A stretch of 64,000 nucleotides of DNA from Clostridium tetanomorphum (GTDB lineage: Bacteria > Bacillota > Clostridia > Clostridiales > Clostridiaceae), in NCBI RefSeq assembly GCF_017873215.1, contig NZ_JAGGKA010000023.1, positions 1 through 64,000 on the forward strand, in the 5' to 3' direction. This document shows, piece after piece, positions 8,645 to 17,966 of the stretch. The translations under genes were made by a program, and so were the position numbers. Each line of letters opens with the position of its first letter. Within the stretch, counting starts at the first letter, position 1. Under the pieces are notes generated by a model. The model was not told the DNA's origin and ran no database searches. It was given only the letters and a program-made list of their open reading frames with translations.

Positions 8645-10789
8645 TTAATCATTAGAATATAATATAGTCATGCTAATTGGTTCTACTTGTATTCTAGAAG
8701 AAATAAATGTTTGTATAGGAGTAGAACTTATATAGTTTCTTGTAGCTATCAAGTTCCAAGTTTTATTAGGTATTTTTAAAAATTCACTATTTTTGTTTGG
8801 ATTATAAACTACTAAAATGTTTTTCCAAATATCTTTAGGATAATTTTTTAAAATAAAAGCTACTACATTTTTGGGTAAATTATCTAAAAATAAAAGATGT
8901 TTTTCTATATCTTCTTTTTTATACATTCTAAAAGAAGCATGGGATTTTCTTAAATTTATTAACTCTTTATAGTATTTAAATACATCTAGAAACATAAATT
9001 TTCGGCTCCAATCTATCCAATTTATATCGTCACCAGATTTAAAGCTATTCTCTATAAAATGTTTTGTTCTACAAAATTCCACTCCACAGTGTAAAAAGGG
9101 TATACCTTGACTTGTTAATATAATAGCATTACAAAGCTTATGCATATATTTTTTATTATCGAAGCTCTCATTTTCACAACTTAAATTTATTTTATCCCAT
9201 AAAGTATGATTATCATGACAAGAAGCATAATTTATAGTTTCATAGGGCATATTGAAAATACCAGTGGAGTTTTTTTCTAGTTTAAGAGAAGCTGAAATAC
9301 AATTTTTTATAATTTCTTCTAATTCATTTTTTCCAGTAACATATCCAATGTCTTTATGTATAAAAATACTTCCTTTTAGACAATCTCTAAATATATCATT
9401 AAAATGGCCTATGCCAGGCATTTTGATACTATTTTCTTTACATGCTTTTTTATGATTAGGTAGGGCAGTTTTTAGGCTCCATCCCTCACCATATAGCATT
9501 ATTGAAGAGTCTATCTTATCCAATTCTTTTCTTATAAAATTCATAGTATTTATATCATGTAATCCCATTAAATCAAACCTAAAACCATCAATATGATATT
9601 CTTTTACCCAGAATTTAATGGAATCTAACATAAATTTTCTCATCATTGGATTTTCAGAAGCTGTATCATTATCGCAACCACTTCCGTTTGATATAGATCC
9701 GTCATTATAATATCTAAAATAATACCCGGGAAATATTTTTTGAAAGTTATTGTCAATGGTATGCCACAAATGATTAAAAACTACGTCTAAATTTACACAA
9801 AAACCATTTTTATGCAGAATCATAATCATTTTTTTTAGCTCCTGTATTCTACAATATGGATCAAAAGGATTAGTAGAATATATTCCTTCAGGAACATTAT
9901 AGTTTTGAGGGTCATATCCCCAATTGTAGGTAGCTATATTTTTTTCATCTACACTTTTGTAAGAAAAATCAAATACGGGCATAAGTTGAATATGGGTTAT
10001 TCCTAATTCTTTTAAGTGAGATAATCCAGTAGACATATTTTCATTAGAGTATGTGTTTTCTTCACAAAGACCTAAATATTTACCCTTATTAAAAATTCCA
10101 CTAATAGGATGTATAGATATATCTCTTACATTTGTTTCATAGATTATAGCATCTGTAAAATGATTAGGTCTTGGAGATATGTCATTATGCCAGTGTTCAG
10201 GATTTGATTTACTTAAGTCTATAATAGCACCCCTTAGTCCATTTATTCCTATAGCTATAGCATAAGGATCTACAGCTTCATAAATGTTATTGTAAACATT
10301 TATTTCATAGGTGTAATAGCAACCATTAAAGTCGCCATTAAGCTTATAATACCATAAACCATGTTTTAATGATTTCATCTGAATTTTTTTAGGAGTTTCT
10401 TCAATTGAATCATCTCCATTTTTATAAATTAGAAGAAAAATGTTTGACGCAGCAGGAGACCAGATTCTAAATGAAGTATAATCTTTAGTATATTTATATC
10501 CAAGTTCTGAGTTGCAATAATATTTATCATTAAATTCTTTTGTAATAAATAATCTGTGATAACTTCCTCTAATTTTTAAATTTTCATATATAAGAAAACA
10601 TTCTTTCTTTATATTTATTTCAGATTTTAAATTAAATATAAATGTATTATTTTCTATTTTGTAATTATCAACTGCTATTACATCTTCATCATTTTTAAAT
10701 ATAAGATCTTTTACATTAAAATTTACAATATTATCTACATTGAATTTTATTTTCGTAAAACTTGTTATAATAAGGTTATATATATTCAT
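8645..10789 (-). CDS. pulA: Type I pullulanase (alpha-1,6 debranching enzyme)
   Basis: A 714-residue GH13 enzyme. An N-terminal beta-rich part (about 1-100) is followed by a CBM48-like domain (about 100-185) and the catalytic barrel (about 210-620). The type I pullulanase signature YNWGYDPQNY is at 288-297. The four GH13 regions are DVVFNH (335-340), GFRFDLMG with nucleophile D406, LYGEGW with acid E435, and ASCHDNHT with D526. There is no signal peptide, so it should act inside the cell on glycogen or imported maltodextrins, cutting alpha-1,6 branches. TCCTCC at 10799-10804 is its ribosome binding site in reverse. It is divergent from the repeat protein gene. Confidence 0.94.
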   Translation of the reverse strand: MNIYNLIITSFTKIKFNVDNIVNFNVKDLIFKNDEDVIAVDNYKIENNTFIFNLKSEINIKKECFLIYENLKIRGSYHRLFITKEFNDKYYCNSELGYKYTKDYTSFRIWSPAASNIFLLIYKNGDDSIEETPKKIQMKSLKHGLWYYKLNGDFNGCYYTYEINVYNNIYEAVDPYAIAIGINGLRGAIIDLSKSNPEHWHNDISPRPNHFTDAIIYETNVRDISIHPISGIFNKGKYLGLCEENTYSNENMSTGLSHLKELGITHIQLMPVFDFSYKSVDEKNIATYNWGYDPQNYNVPEGIYSTNPFDPYCRIQELKKMIMILHKNGFCVNLDVVFNHLWHTIDNNFQKIFPGYYFRYYNDGSISNGSGCDNDTASENPMMRKFMLDSIKFWVKEYHIDGFRFDLMGLHDINTMNFIRKELDKIDSSIMLYGEGWSLKTALPNHKKACKENSIKMPGIGHFNDIFRDCLKGSIFIHKDIGYVTGKNELEEIIKNCISASLKLEKNSTGIFNMPYETINYASCHDNHTLWDKINLSCENESFDNKKYMHKLCNAIILTSQGIPFLHCGVEFCRTKHFIENSFKSGDDINWIDWSRKFMFLDVFKYYKELINLRKSHASFRMYKKEDIEKHLLFLDNLPKNVVAFILKNYPKDIWKNILVVYNPNKNSEFLKIPNKTWNLIATRNYISSTPIQTFISSRIQVEPISMTILYSND

Positions 10790-10923
10790 AAATATATTCC
10801 TCCTTAGATACGACTAATATCATAATATTAGATAAATAGAAAAAAGTAAATAAAAACCTATTACAAAATATGGAATCATAGTATAATATATGATAGGAAT
10901 ATGGTGTACAGGAGATGAGGTAT

Positions 10924-12924
10924 ATGAATGAACTTGTCATTGATTTTAATTTAGATAGCCCACAGGAGAAAGGAAAAGAAATAAATATATTAGCTAGCAA
11001 TACTTTAGAGGAAAGATTTTTATATAAATTTTTCTTAGGATGTAATGGAGTTTGGGACACATTACAGGACTTCAATGAAAATAACACTTTTAAGTGGATA
11101 CCAAAAGATGATGGTAAGTATACTATAATGGTACAAGCCAAACCACAAAATAGTAATAAAATGTTTGAATATGTTTCCAGAAGAGATTTTATAATTGGAA
11201 AGATAGAAGAAAAATTTATCTCATCAATAAATATAGATAAAAGCATAGTAAAGGTTGGAGAAAAAATCAATATAACAGTTAGTTCAGAAAAAATTCCTCT
11301 TATGTATAGATATTGGATTAGAGAAGATTTTAATTGGAATATGATAAAAGATTATTCTTCAGAAAATATCTTAACTCTAACTGCAAAAAACCCTGGAAAA
11401 AATGAAATATTAGTAGAATGTAAAGATATATATTCAAAAAATAATTATGATGATTTTAATAGAATTGAATTTGAAGTTTTACCTTTAGAAAAGATAGAGA
11501 TAACAGATTTTAAATGTTTATCTTCACAATTATTATGTGGTGTAGAACTTATTTTTGAAGTAAATGTTAATAATAAGGACAATAGAACGGTGCTCTATAA
11601 ATTTATAAAAATACATGAAGATGGCACATCTTCATGTGTACAGGATTATTCCACAAAGAAAATAGTTAGTTATATAGAAGAGATTAGCGGAAATTATAAA
11701 CTTTTATGTTATATAAGAGATATGTATTCGCAAAAAGAGTACGATGATAGAGCAATAATTAATTATAATGTAAAAAGATATAAAGAAATAGAAATAAAAA
11801 GCTTTACCACAGATAAAATGTCACCACAAATATGTGAAACTGATATATTACTTAAGGCAGTGGTGTATGGAGGTAAGAATTTATTATATAGATATATAAT
11901 AGATGGAAATTATGGTGAGGATTCTGGATATATAAAAAACGATAATTATTTGTGGAAAACAAAGATGCCAGGAGAGTATAAGATAACTTTGTTTGTAAAG
12001 GATTCTTCCTTTGAAGGAAGTTTTGAGAGGAAAAAAGAATTAAATTTTATAATAGATGAAAAAAGTAAGGAACCTGTAAATATTGACAAGGTTACTTTTG
12101 ATAAAGGAAATAAAATATTAAAGGATGAAGAATTAACTATAATGGTTCAAGCATCAGGAGGGTTAAATTTAAGATATAGTTTTATAATAAAAAAAGATGG
12201 AAAAAAACAAGTTATAGATTATGGAATTTCTAATTGGACAAAATTTATTCCCAAAGAAGTTGGTAAATATGAATTAGAGGTTAGAGTCAAAGATAAATTT
12301 TCAAGAAGACAATATGATAGCCATTCAATATTATATATAGATGTATATGATTTTTTTCCTGCAACAATTGATTATGTATTATATCCTGTAAAAGAGCATT
12401 TCTTATGTGGAGACGATATTTTAGTTCAAGTTATAACAAGCAATACAAAAGATGTATTAATAAAATATGCATTAAAAATTAATGGACATAAAGTAGAAGA
12501 AAGCGATTTTGCTTCCAGCAAGGAATATGTATTTACGCCAAAATGTAGCGGTATATATGGGATTCAAATTTATGGGAAAAATAAGAAAAGTCAGGAATTA
12601 TTCGATTGCAAAAAGGATATAAGAGTAGTTGTTAATGATACATTACCTATAGTAAACACTAAAATTAAAAGTGATAAATCAAAAATTAAGGAGAATGAAC
12701 CAGCTATATTTTCTGTAGAAAGTAATGGAGGAAAGGATAATTTATATGAGTTTTATCTAATGGAAAAGGATGAATGGATAAAGGTTCAAGCGTATAGTAA
12801 AAAAAATTATTATAGTTTTATTCCATTTTCCAAAGGAAAATATAAATTGCTGTGTTTGTGCAAAAGTAGTTATAAAAAGTGTGCTTATGAAGATTATGAT
12901 ATCAGTGAATTCTATGTAGAATAG
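10924..12924 (+). CDS. Seven-repeat triple-tyrosine (Y_Y_Y)-like protein
   Basis: A 666-residue protein made almost wholly of seven repeats of about 90-95 residues. Each has a strand ending in YKF, YRY or YSF, a polar loop, then a W or F strand with P-x-x-x-GKY and finally a VKD-type strand. This is the pattern of triple-tyrosine-motif beta domains. No signal peptide, membrane segment or wall-anchor motif is visible. The ATG at 10924 is chosen because GGAGATGAGG sits just before it; an in-frame ATG at 10915 would overlap that site. The lytic transglycosylase gene follows. Function is unknown; the repeats suggest a binding scaffold. Confidence 0.75.
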   Translation: MNELVIDFNLDSPQEKGKEINILASNTLEERFLYKFFLGCNGVWDTLQDFNENNTFKWIPKDDGKYTIMVQAKPQNSNKMFEYVSRRDFIIGKIEEKFISSINIDKSIVKVGEKINITVSSEKIPLMYRYWIREDFNWNMIKDYSSENILTLTAKNPGKNEILVECKDIYSKNNYDDFNRIEFEVLPLEKIEITDFKCLSSQLLCGVELIFEVNVNNKDNRTVLYKFIKIHEDGTSSCVQDYSTKKIVSYIEEISGNYKLLCYIRDMYSQKEYDDRAIINYNVKRYKEIEIKSFTTDKMSPQICETDILLKAVVYGGKNLLYRYIIDGNYGEDSGYIKNDNYLWKTKMPGEYKITLFVKDSSFEGSFERKKELNFIIDEKSKEPVNIDKVTFDKGNKILKDEELTIMVQASGGLNLRYSFIIKKDGKKQVIDYGISNWTKFIPKEVGKYELEVRVKDKFSRRQYDSHSILYIDVYDFFPATIDYVLYPVKEHFLCGDDILVQVITSNTKDVLIKYALKINGHKVEESDFASSKEYVFTPKCSGIYGIQIYGKNKKSQELFDCKKDIRVVVNDTLPIVNTKIKSDKSKIKENEPAIFSVESNGGKDNLYEFYLMEKDEWIKVQAYSKKNYYSFIPFSKGKYKLLCLCKSSYKKCAYEDYDISEFYVE

Positions 12925-13010
12925 AATATATTTGCATAAATGTATTAAAGTAAAATAAATTAACGACGATAAAGATATAAAATATGTTTTAGAATTTTGG
13001 TGGTGAAGTA

Positions 13011-13661
13011 ATGAAAATAGATGATAATAAAAAAGTAGAGAGTTTTCTTCAAATGCAGTTGTTTACTCAAGCACTTAAAAGTACTTTAGGGGAGGATTCC
13101 ATAGCTTTTTCAGCCATATTAGAAAGTCTAAGTAATTCTATTATAGATAAAAATGGTATAAACAATGGTAGTTTTGGAGAAATAGATCTAAAAAATTTAG
13201 GGTATGGTGGAGGACAGAAGTTAGTATCTGAATTAAAATCCACATTTAATAATGTAAAAAGTGATAGTAAAGAATTAAATAAATTAATAGAACAAGTATC
13301 AAAGAAATTTTGTATAGATAAAGATTTAGTTATGGCAGTTATAAAACAAGAATCAGATTTTGATTCTAATAGTACATCCACAGCTGGAGCTATGGGACTT
13401 ATGCAGCTTATGCCTGAAACTGCAAGTTATTTAGGAGTTAAGAATCCATATAATATAGAGGATAATGTTAATGGTGGAACAAAATATCTAAAAGGATTGT
13501 TAGATATGTATGGGAACTGTAAAGAATTAGCTTTAGCAGCATATAATGCAGGCCCAGGAACATTGCAAAGAAGAGGCGTGAAAAATGTATCTGATATTAA
13601 TAAATTACCATATGAAACAAGAGATTATGTGAAAAAAGTAATGAAGTATTATGGAAAATAG
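13011..13661 (+). CDS. Lytic transglycosylase (SLT domain)
   Basis: A 216-residue protein. A poorly conserved, probably helical N-terminus (1-90) precedes a C-terminal SLT lysozyme-like domain (about 95-214). The catalytic glutamate is E114 in IKQESDF. The GAMGLMQLMPETA motif, AAYNAGPGTL and the terminal YVKKVMKYY motif are all present. The enzyme cleaves the MurNAc-GlcNAc bond of peptidoglycan, forming a 1,6-anhydro product. No signal peptide or membrane anchor is visible, so how it reaches the wall is not clear from sequence. A terminator follows. It lies 86 nt after the repeat-protein gene and may be cotranscribed with it. Confidence 0.9.
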   Translation: MKIDDNKKVESFLQMQLFTQALKSTLGEDSIAFSAILESLSNSIIDKNGINNGSFGEIDLKNLGYGGGQKLVSELKSTFNNVKSDSKELNKLIEQVSKKFCIDKDLVMAVIKQESDFDSNSTSTAGAMGLMQLMPETASYLGVKNPYNIEDNVNGGTKYLKGLLDMYGNCKELALAAYNAGPGTLQRRGVKNVSDINKLPYETRDYVKKVMKYYGK

Positions 13662-13670
13662 AAGAAAAAT

Positions 13671-13702
13671 AAAAAACAGTCAGAGGACTGTTTTTTATTT
13701 TT
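13671..13702 (+). terminator. Rho-independent terminator after transglycosylase gene
   Basis: The stem AAAAAACAGTC / GACTGTTTTTT around an AGAG loop is followed by further T residues. It ends the repeat protein-transglycosylase unit. Confidence 0.88.
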
Positions 13703-13773
13703 TATAGTAGATTTGGGAAGTATATAAATGATATATTATGAATATAAACAAAAGTATATGGAGGTAATAATTT

Positions 13774-14490
13774 GTGGAAAGATTAGATAAAGTATTGGCC
13801 AATTTAGGATATGGCACAAGAAAAGAAGTTAAGGCACTTGTAAAAAGTGGTGCTGTAGAAGTTGATGAAATTGTTGTAAAAGATTCTGGTATGAATATAG
13901 ATCCAGAAAAGTGCAAAATAAAAGTTGATGGAGAAGAAATTAATTATAGAAAATTTATATATTTAATAATGAATAAACCATCAGGAGTGGTATCAGCTAC
14001 TTTTGATAATTATGATGAAACTGTTATAGATTTATTAGAACCAGAATATCAAGTATTTAAACCATTTCCTGTAGGAAGATTGGATAAAGATACAGTAGGA
14101 TTATTACTTATAACTAATGATGGAGAACTTAATCACAGACTTATATCACCAAAATGGCATGTAGACAAGGTATATTATGCTGAAATTAATAAGCAGGTAG
14201 ATGAAAAAGATATAAATGCTTTTGAAAAAGGTATAATTTTAGATGATGGATATAAGTGTTTGCCAGGAAAGCTTGAAATAAAAAAAGCTGATGAAAATGG
14301 TTCAGAGGTATATGTAACAATACAGGAAGGAAAGTATCACCAAGTTAAAAGAATGTTTGAAGCTTTAAATAAGAAAGTAATATATCTTAAAAGAATTAAA
14401 TTTGGTAGTTTAGACTTAGATGAGAATTTAGAAGAGGGAAAATACAGAGAGCTAACTGAAGATGAATTAAATAAATTAAAAAGTATATAA
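13774..14490 (+). CDS. RsuA/RluB-family pseudouridine synthase
   Basis: A 238-residue enzyme with an N-terminal S4 RNA-binding domain (MERLDKVLANLGYGTRKEV, about 1-45) and a pseudouridine synthase domain (about 60-235). The catalytic aspartate lies in GRLDKDTVGLLLITNDG. The motifs NKPSGVVSA, HVDKVYYAEI and EGKYHQVKRMF are all present. The single RsuA-type domain set and length fit the 16S rRNA U516 enzyme, but large-subunit relatives (RluB/E/F) look similar. The start is a GTG with GGAGGT upstream. It is monocistronic by its spacing. Confidence 0.9.
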   Translation: MERLDKVLANLGYGTRKEVKALVKSGAVEVDEIVVKDSGMNIDPEKCKIKVDGEEINYRKFIYLIMNKPSGVVSATFDNYDETVIDLLEPEYQVFKPFPVGRLDKDTVGLLLITNDGELNHRLISPKWHVDKVYYAEINKQVDEKDINAFEKGIILDDGYKCLPGKLEIKKADENGSEVYVTIQEGKYHQVKRMFEALNKKVIYLKRIKFGSLDLDENLEEGKYRELTEDELNKLKSI

Positions 14491-14578
14491 TGAATGAACT
14501 TGAAGGACAATATGAACAAAAGATGAATGATTTCAAGCATTTTAATAAAAACTTTACAATTTATTTTGCATATAACCC

Positions 14579-14607
14579 TTGAATTTTCTAATTATATCTT
14601 ATATAAT
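14579..14607 (+). promoter_or_regulatory. Strong sigma-A-type promoter for candidate small RNA
   Basis: TTGAAT at 14579-14584 and TATAAT at 14602-14607 are separated by exactly 17 nt. Transcription would begin near 14614, directly before two tandem hairpins and far from any start codon. Confidence 0.6.
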
Positions 14608-14613
14608 TATATT

Positions 14614-14690
14614 GCAAGAATAAATAAAAGAATGAATAGCCCCCTTTTATTTATTGAACAACCCACGCCCCAATGGGTTGTTTTACTTTT
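14614..14690 (+). ncRNA. Candidate small RNA with two C-rich hairpin loops
   Basis: From the predicted start the transcript would hold a perfect 12-pair hairpin, AATAAATAAAAG (14619-14630) with CTTTTATTTATT (14644-14655), whose loop ends in CCCC. A second hairpin, AACAACCCA (14657-14665) with TGGGTTGTT (14674-14682), has loop CGCCCCAA and a T-rich tail, so it is a terminator. The RNA would be about 75 nt. C-rich loops are used by RsaE/RoxS-type Firmicute small RNAs to pair with Shine-Dalgarno sequences. The alternative is an attenuating leader for the YerC-like gene at 14806. No known riboswitch consensus fits. Confidence 0.45.
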
Positions 14691-14805
14691 TTGAGGAAAT
14701 TTTCATAAAAAATTATACTTTTCATATAGATTAATCTCCTTAATAATGTTAGAATTTATATAGTAATTGTTTATTAAGAATTATTTGAAAAAGGAGATGA
14801 GGTAC

Positions 14806-15123
14806 ATGGGGGATTACAGATCTAAAGTTGAAAGTGAAGATATGGATTTTTTATGTAAAGCTATTTTATCATTAGAAACAATAGAAGAGTGCTATAGATT
14901 TTTTGATGATATTTGTACTATAAATGAGATTCAGGCATTGGCACAAAGAATGCAAGTAGCAAATATGCTTAAGAAAAAGAAAACATATCAAGATATATCT
15001 AGTAGTACTGGAGCAAGCACAGCCACTATAAGTAGAGTAAATAGATGCTTAAATTATGGTAGTGATGGTTATAATATAGTTCTTAGAAGATTAGAAGATA
15101 GCAATGAGGAAGAAAAAATATAA
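14806..15123 (+). CDS. YerC/YecD-type TrpR-family DNA-binding protein
   Basis: A 105-residue all-helical protein of the TrpR-like YerC/YecD family. The helix-turn-helix is KKKKTYQDISSSTGASTATI, followed by SRVNRCLNYG, and the upstream helix is NEIQALAQRMQVANML. The start is taken at 14806 because GGAGATGAGG lies immediately upstream; longer forms have no ribosome binding site. Family members are widespread in Firmicutes but their operators are mostly unknown, and tryptophan binding should not be assumed. A clear terminator follows. Confidence 0.85.
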   Translation: MGDYRSKVESEDMDFLCKAILSLETIEECYRFFDDICTINEIQALAQRMQVANMLKKKKTYQDISSSTGASTATISRVNRCLNYGSDGYNIVLRRLEDSNEEEKI

Positions 15124-15172
15124 GTAATGTTGCAATAATATATAATTTAATAAGTAAACGTTTAATAATTTC

Positions 15173-15204
15173 AAGAGTTGATAGTAAATATCAACTCTTT
15201 TTTA
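15173..15204 (+). terminator. Rho-independent terminator after yerC-like gene
   Basis: A perfect 11-pair stem AAGAGTTGATA / TATCAACTCTT with a five-base loop is followed by a T tract. Confidence 0.9.
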
Positions 15205-15397
15205 TAGTGTTTATTTAGACTTATAGAAAATTTTACTGTAATAATATTGTTTAAAATAATGAATAAAAAATTACATAAAGTTTCAATTATTTAAATTTTA
15301 TTAATATTTATATAAATTTTGTAAATAAAGAAGGGGTTTAACCATATTTGAAGAAGTATATTAAAAACGTTATATAAGGTTAAGGATGTGATATAAT

Positions 15398-16720
15398 ATG
15401 GAGTCTATCTATGAAAATATTAGTGAATTTATTAATTTATTAGAAAGTGAGCTTATATGTTTAAGGAGGGATTTTCATAAATATGCTGAATTTGCATGGA
15501 CAGAATTTCGTACAGCTTCAAAAATTGCGGAATATCTAGAGAACATTGGAGTAGAAATAAAATTAGGAGATGAAATATTTCATAAAGAATCTATGATGGG
15601 ATTGCCCTCTGAAGAAGAATTAAAAGAACATATGAATAGAGCTTTGAAACAAGGTGGAATTAAGAAATATATTGAAAAAATGCATGGAGGATATACTGGA
15701 GTAATTGGAATATTAAATACAAATGTTCCAGGGCCAACTACAGCGTTTAGATTTGATATAGATGCTAATGAAGGTATAGAAAATAATTTTGTAAATCATA
15801 GACCAGTACAGGAGGGGTTTGTATCTATAAATAAAGGAGCTATGCATACTTGTGGGCATGATGGACATGCATCTATAGGGCTTATATTAGCAAAAGTATT
15901 AAAGAGATTACAAAGTAAATTAAAGGGAAAGATAATATTTATTTTTCAGCCAGCAGAAGAAGGGGTAAGGGGAGCTTATTCCATGGTAAATAGAGGAATA
16001 CTAGAAGGAGTGGATTATTTTTTTAGTGGTCATATAGGTTTTGCATCAAAGAAATTAGGGGAAATAGTATGTAATACTAGTGGTTTTATGGCTACAACAA
16101 AATTTGATGTGATTTTTAAAGGAAAGAGTTCACATGCTGGTGCTTCTCCTCAAAATGGGAAAAATGCTTTATTAGGTGCAACAGTAGCTACTTTAAATTT
16201 GCATAATTTATGTCAACATGAGGACGGAATTGCAAGAATTAATGTAGGAGTATTAAAAGCTGGTACAGGAAGAAATGTAATACCAGAGAATGCTGAAATA
16301 AAATTAGAAACTAGGGGAGAGAGTAATAACATTAATGAATATATAACAAATAGAGCTATGCAAATTATAAAAGGGGCTGCAATTATGTATGACCTTGATT
16401 ATGAAGTAAAGGTAGTAGGAAAAGCACAGAAAGGTAAAAGTGATATAGAGCTGTCAAAAATAGTTGAGAATGAAGCTAATAAAATAGAAGAAATTACTGA
16501 TATAATCCAGTATGGAAAACTTAGTGGTTCGGAGGATGTTACTTATATGATGAATAAGGTTCAAGAGAATGGAGGAAAAGCAGTGTATCTTATCTTTGGA
16601 ACAAAACGAACTGCAGATCATCATAATAGTTCTTTTGATTTTGATGAAAGAGTTTTAAAAATTGCTGAAAAGGTATACGCTTTCTCTGCCATAAATATAA
16701 ATGGAAGGAGTGAAATGTAA
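15398..16720 (+). CDS. M20 amidohydrolase, AbgA-like
   Basis: A 440-residue zinc amidohydrolase. It starts LICLRRDFHKYAEFAWTEFR and has FRFDIDANEG, the metal motif HTCGHDGHASIG and the catalytic QPAEEGVRGA. The insertion of about 60 residues before the FRFDID strand and the overall length match AbgA-type p-aminobenzoyl-glutamate hydrolase subunits rather than the shorter hippurate type. The next gene is an AbgT-like transporter, which supports a role in cleaving imported acyl- or aminobenzoyl-amino acids. The upstream ribosome binding site is only moderate (AAGGATGTG). The true substrate is not proven by sequence. Confidence 0.85.
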   Translation: MESIYENISEFINLLESELICLRRDFHKYAEFAWTEFRTASKIAEYLENIGVEIKLGDEIFHKESMMGLPSEEELKEHMNRALKQGGIKKYIEKMHGGYTGVIGILNTNVPGPTTAFRFDIDANEGIENNFVNHRPVQEGFVSINKGAMHTCGHDGHASIGLILAKVLKRLQSKLKGKIIFIFQPAEEGVRGAYSMVNRGILEGVDYFFSGHIGFASKKLGEIVCNTSGFMATTKFDVIFKGKSSHAGASPQNGKNALLGATVATLNLHNLCQHEDGIARINVGVLKAGTGRNVIPENAEIKLETRGESNNINEYITNRAMQIIKGAAIMYDLDYEVKVVGKAQKGKSDIELSKIVENEANKIEEITDIIQYGKLSGSEDVTYMMNKVQENGGKAVYLIFGTKRTADHHNSSFDFDERVLKIAEKVYAFSAININGRSEM

Positions 16721-16824
16721 ATACTTTTGCTGAACCTTTATTTATAAAATAATTTACTCATAGAGCTAGATATTGTTTTTAATCATTGCTATGGTATAAA
16801 TTTATTTTTAATTGGGGGGTTAAA

Positions 16825-17955
16825 ATGAATACTGAAAAAAGGGTTATCCAAAATAAAAAAGTTGGGGGATTTTTAGGCTGGGTAGAAAGGATAGGAAATA
16901 AAATTCCTCATCCATTTATATTATTCTTGTGGTTAATAGTTATAGTGTGGATTGCTTCATTAGTGTGTTCCTTTATAGGAGTTAGTGTTAAAAATCCAGT
17001 AGATGAAAAGATAATAGTGGTAAAAAATTTATTATCTGCTTCAGGAATAAGATATATGCTAGAAAGCATGATTAAAAACTTTACTGGATTTGCACCATTA
17101 GGTTTGGTTCTTACTATGACATTAGGAATAGGACTTGCTGAACATGTTGGATTTATATCTGCATTTATGAGAGATACTATACTAGGGGCATCTCCAAAAG
17201 TAGTTACTTTTACAGTAATGCTCATAGGTATCTGTGGAAATATAGCTTCAGATGCAGCAATTGTTGTAGTGCCAGCTATTGCTGCGGTAATATTCGCATC
17301 TATGGGCAGGCATCCTAAAACTTATTCTTTAGTACCATCTCCTTTTTTAAATTCAATAATTCCTCTTTTATTAATATTATTTATAATTGTATCTTATATA
17401 TATGGTAAAGAGGTAGGGAAAATAACAAGTATGATTGATTTACCTAAATATATGACTATAGCTATGAAAGATATGTCATCTTATATAGTATTAGTATTTG
17501 TAATTGGACAATTTATAGCGTATTTTAATTGGAGTAATTTAGGATATATAATTGCAGTAAATGGAGCCAACGCATTAAAAGCTGCTAATTTTAAAGGAAT
17601 ACCATTATTTGTAATGTTTATATTATTAACTGCTTTTATAAATTTATTTATAGGAAGTGGTTCGGCGAAATGGGCATTACTTGCTCCAATATTTGTACCT
17701 ATGTTTTATATGTTAGACTATAGTCCAGCAATAACTCAAATGCTATATAGAATAGGAGACTCAACTACTAATATAATCTCTCCATTATTTCCTTATTTCC
17801 CCATAATAATAGGATTGGCAAATGAATATGAGGAGGAAGCAGGTGTAGGAACTATTTTGTCTTTGATGATACCTTATAGTTTAATAATGTTAGCAGTTTG
17901 GATTGTATTGGGTATGACTTGGTTTGCCGTTGGATTACCATTAGGTCCAGCATAA
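16825..17955 (+). CDS. AbgT-family transporter with internal deletion
   Basis: A 376-residue membrane protein whose two ends match AbgT/YdaH-type transporters. The N-terminal half (GWVERIGNKIPHPFILF, IGICGNIASDAAIVVVP, FASMGRHP) joins directly to the later part (VPSPFLNSIIPLL, FIAYFNWSNLG, GSGSAKWALLAPIFVPMF, RIGDSTTNIISP). From memory of AbgT (about 508 residues), roughly 130 residues normally separate GRHP from the PSPF segment; here only KTYSLV is left. The frame is open throughout, so the loss is in frame. It removes several membrane segments and probably inactivates transport. The ATG at 16825 has GGGGGG upstream. Confidence 0.8.
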   Translation: MNTEKRVIQNKKVGGFLGWVERIGNKIPHPFILFLWLIVIVWIASLVCSFIGVSVKNPVDEKIIVVKNLLSASGIRYMLESMIKNFTGFAPLGLVLTMTLGIGLAEHVGFISAFMRDTILGASPKVVTFTVMLIGICGNIASDAAIVVVPAIAAVIFASMGRHPKTYSLVPSPFLNSIIPLLLILFIIVSYIYGKEVGKITSMIDLPKYMTIAMKDMSSYIVLVFVIGQFIAYFNWSNLGYIIAVNGANALKAANFKGIPLFVMFILLTAFINLFIGSGSAKWALLAPIFVPMFYMLDYSPAITQMLYRIGDSTTNIISPLFPYFPIIIGLANEYEEEAGVGTILSLMIPYSLIMLAVWIVLGMTWFAVGLPLGPA

Positions 17956-17966
17956 GAAATAAAAAT

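Noticed and set aside
10776-11270. Long - strand frame over the repeat-protein start
   Set aside because: It is antisense to the repeat protein and would overlap the pulA start region; no ribosome binding site and a hydrophobic AT-driven composition.
14619-14682. Tandem hairpins as a guanidine-II or preQ1 riboswitch
   Set aside because: The loops lack the ACGR motif of guanidine-II and the pseudoknot tail expected of preQ1.
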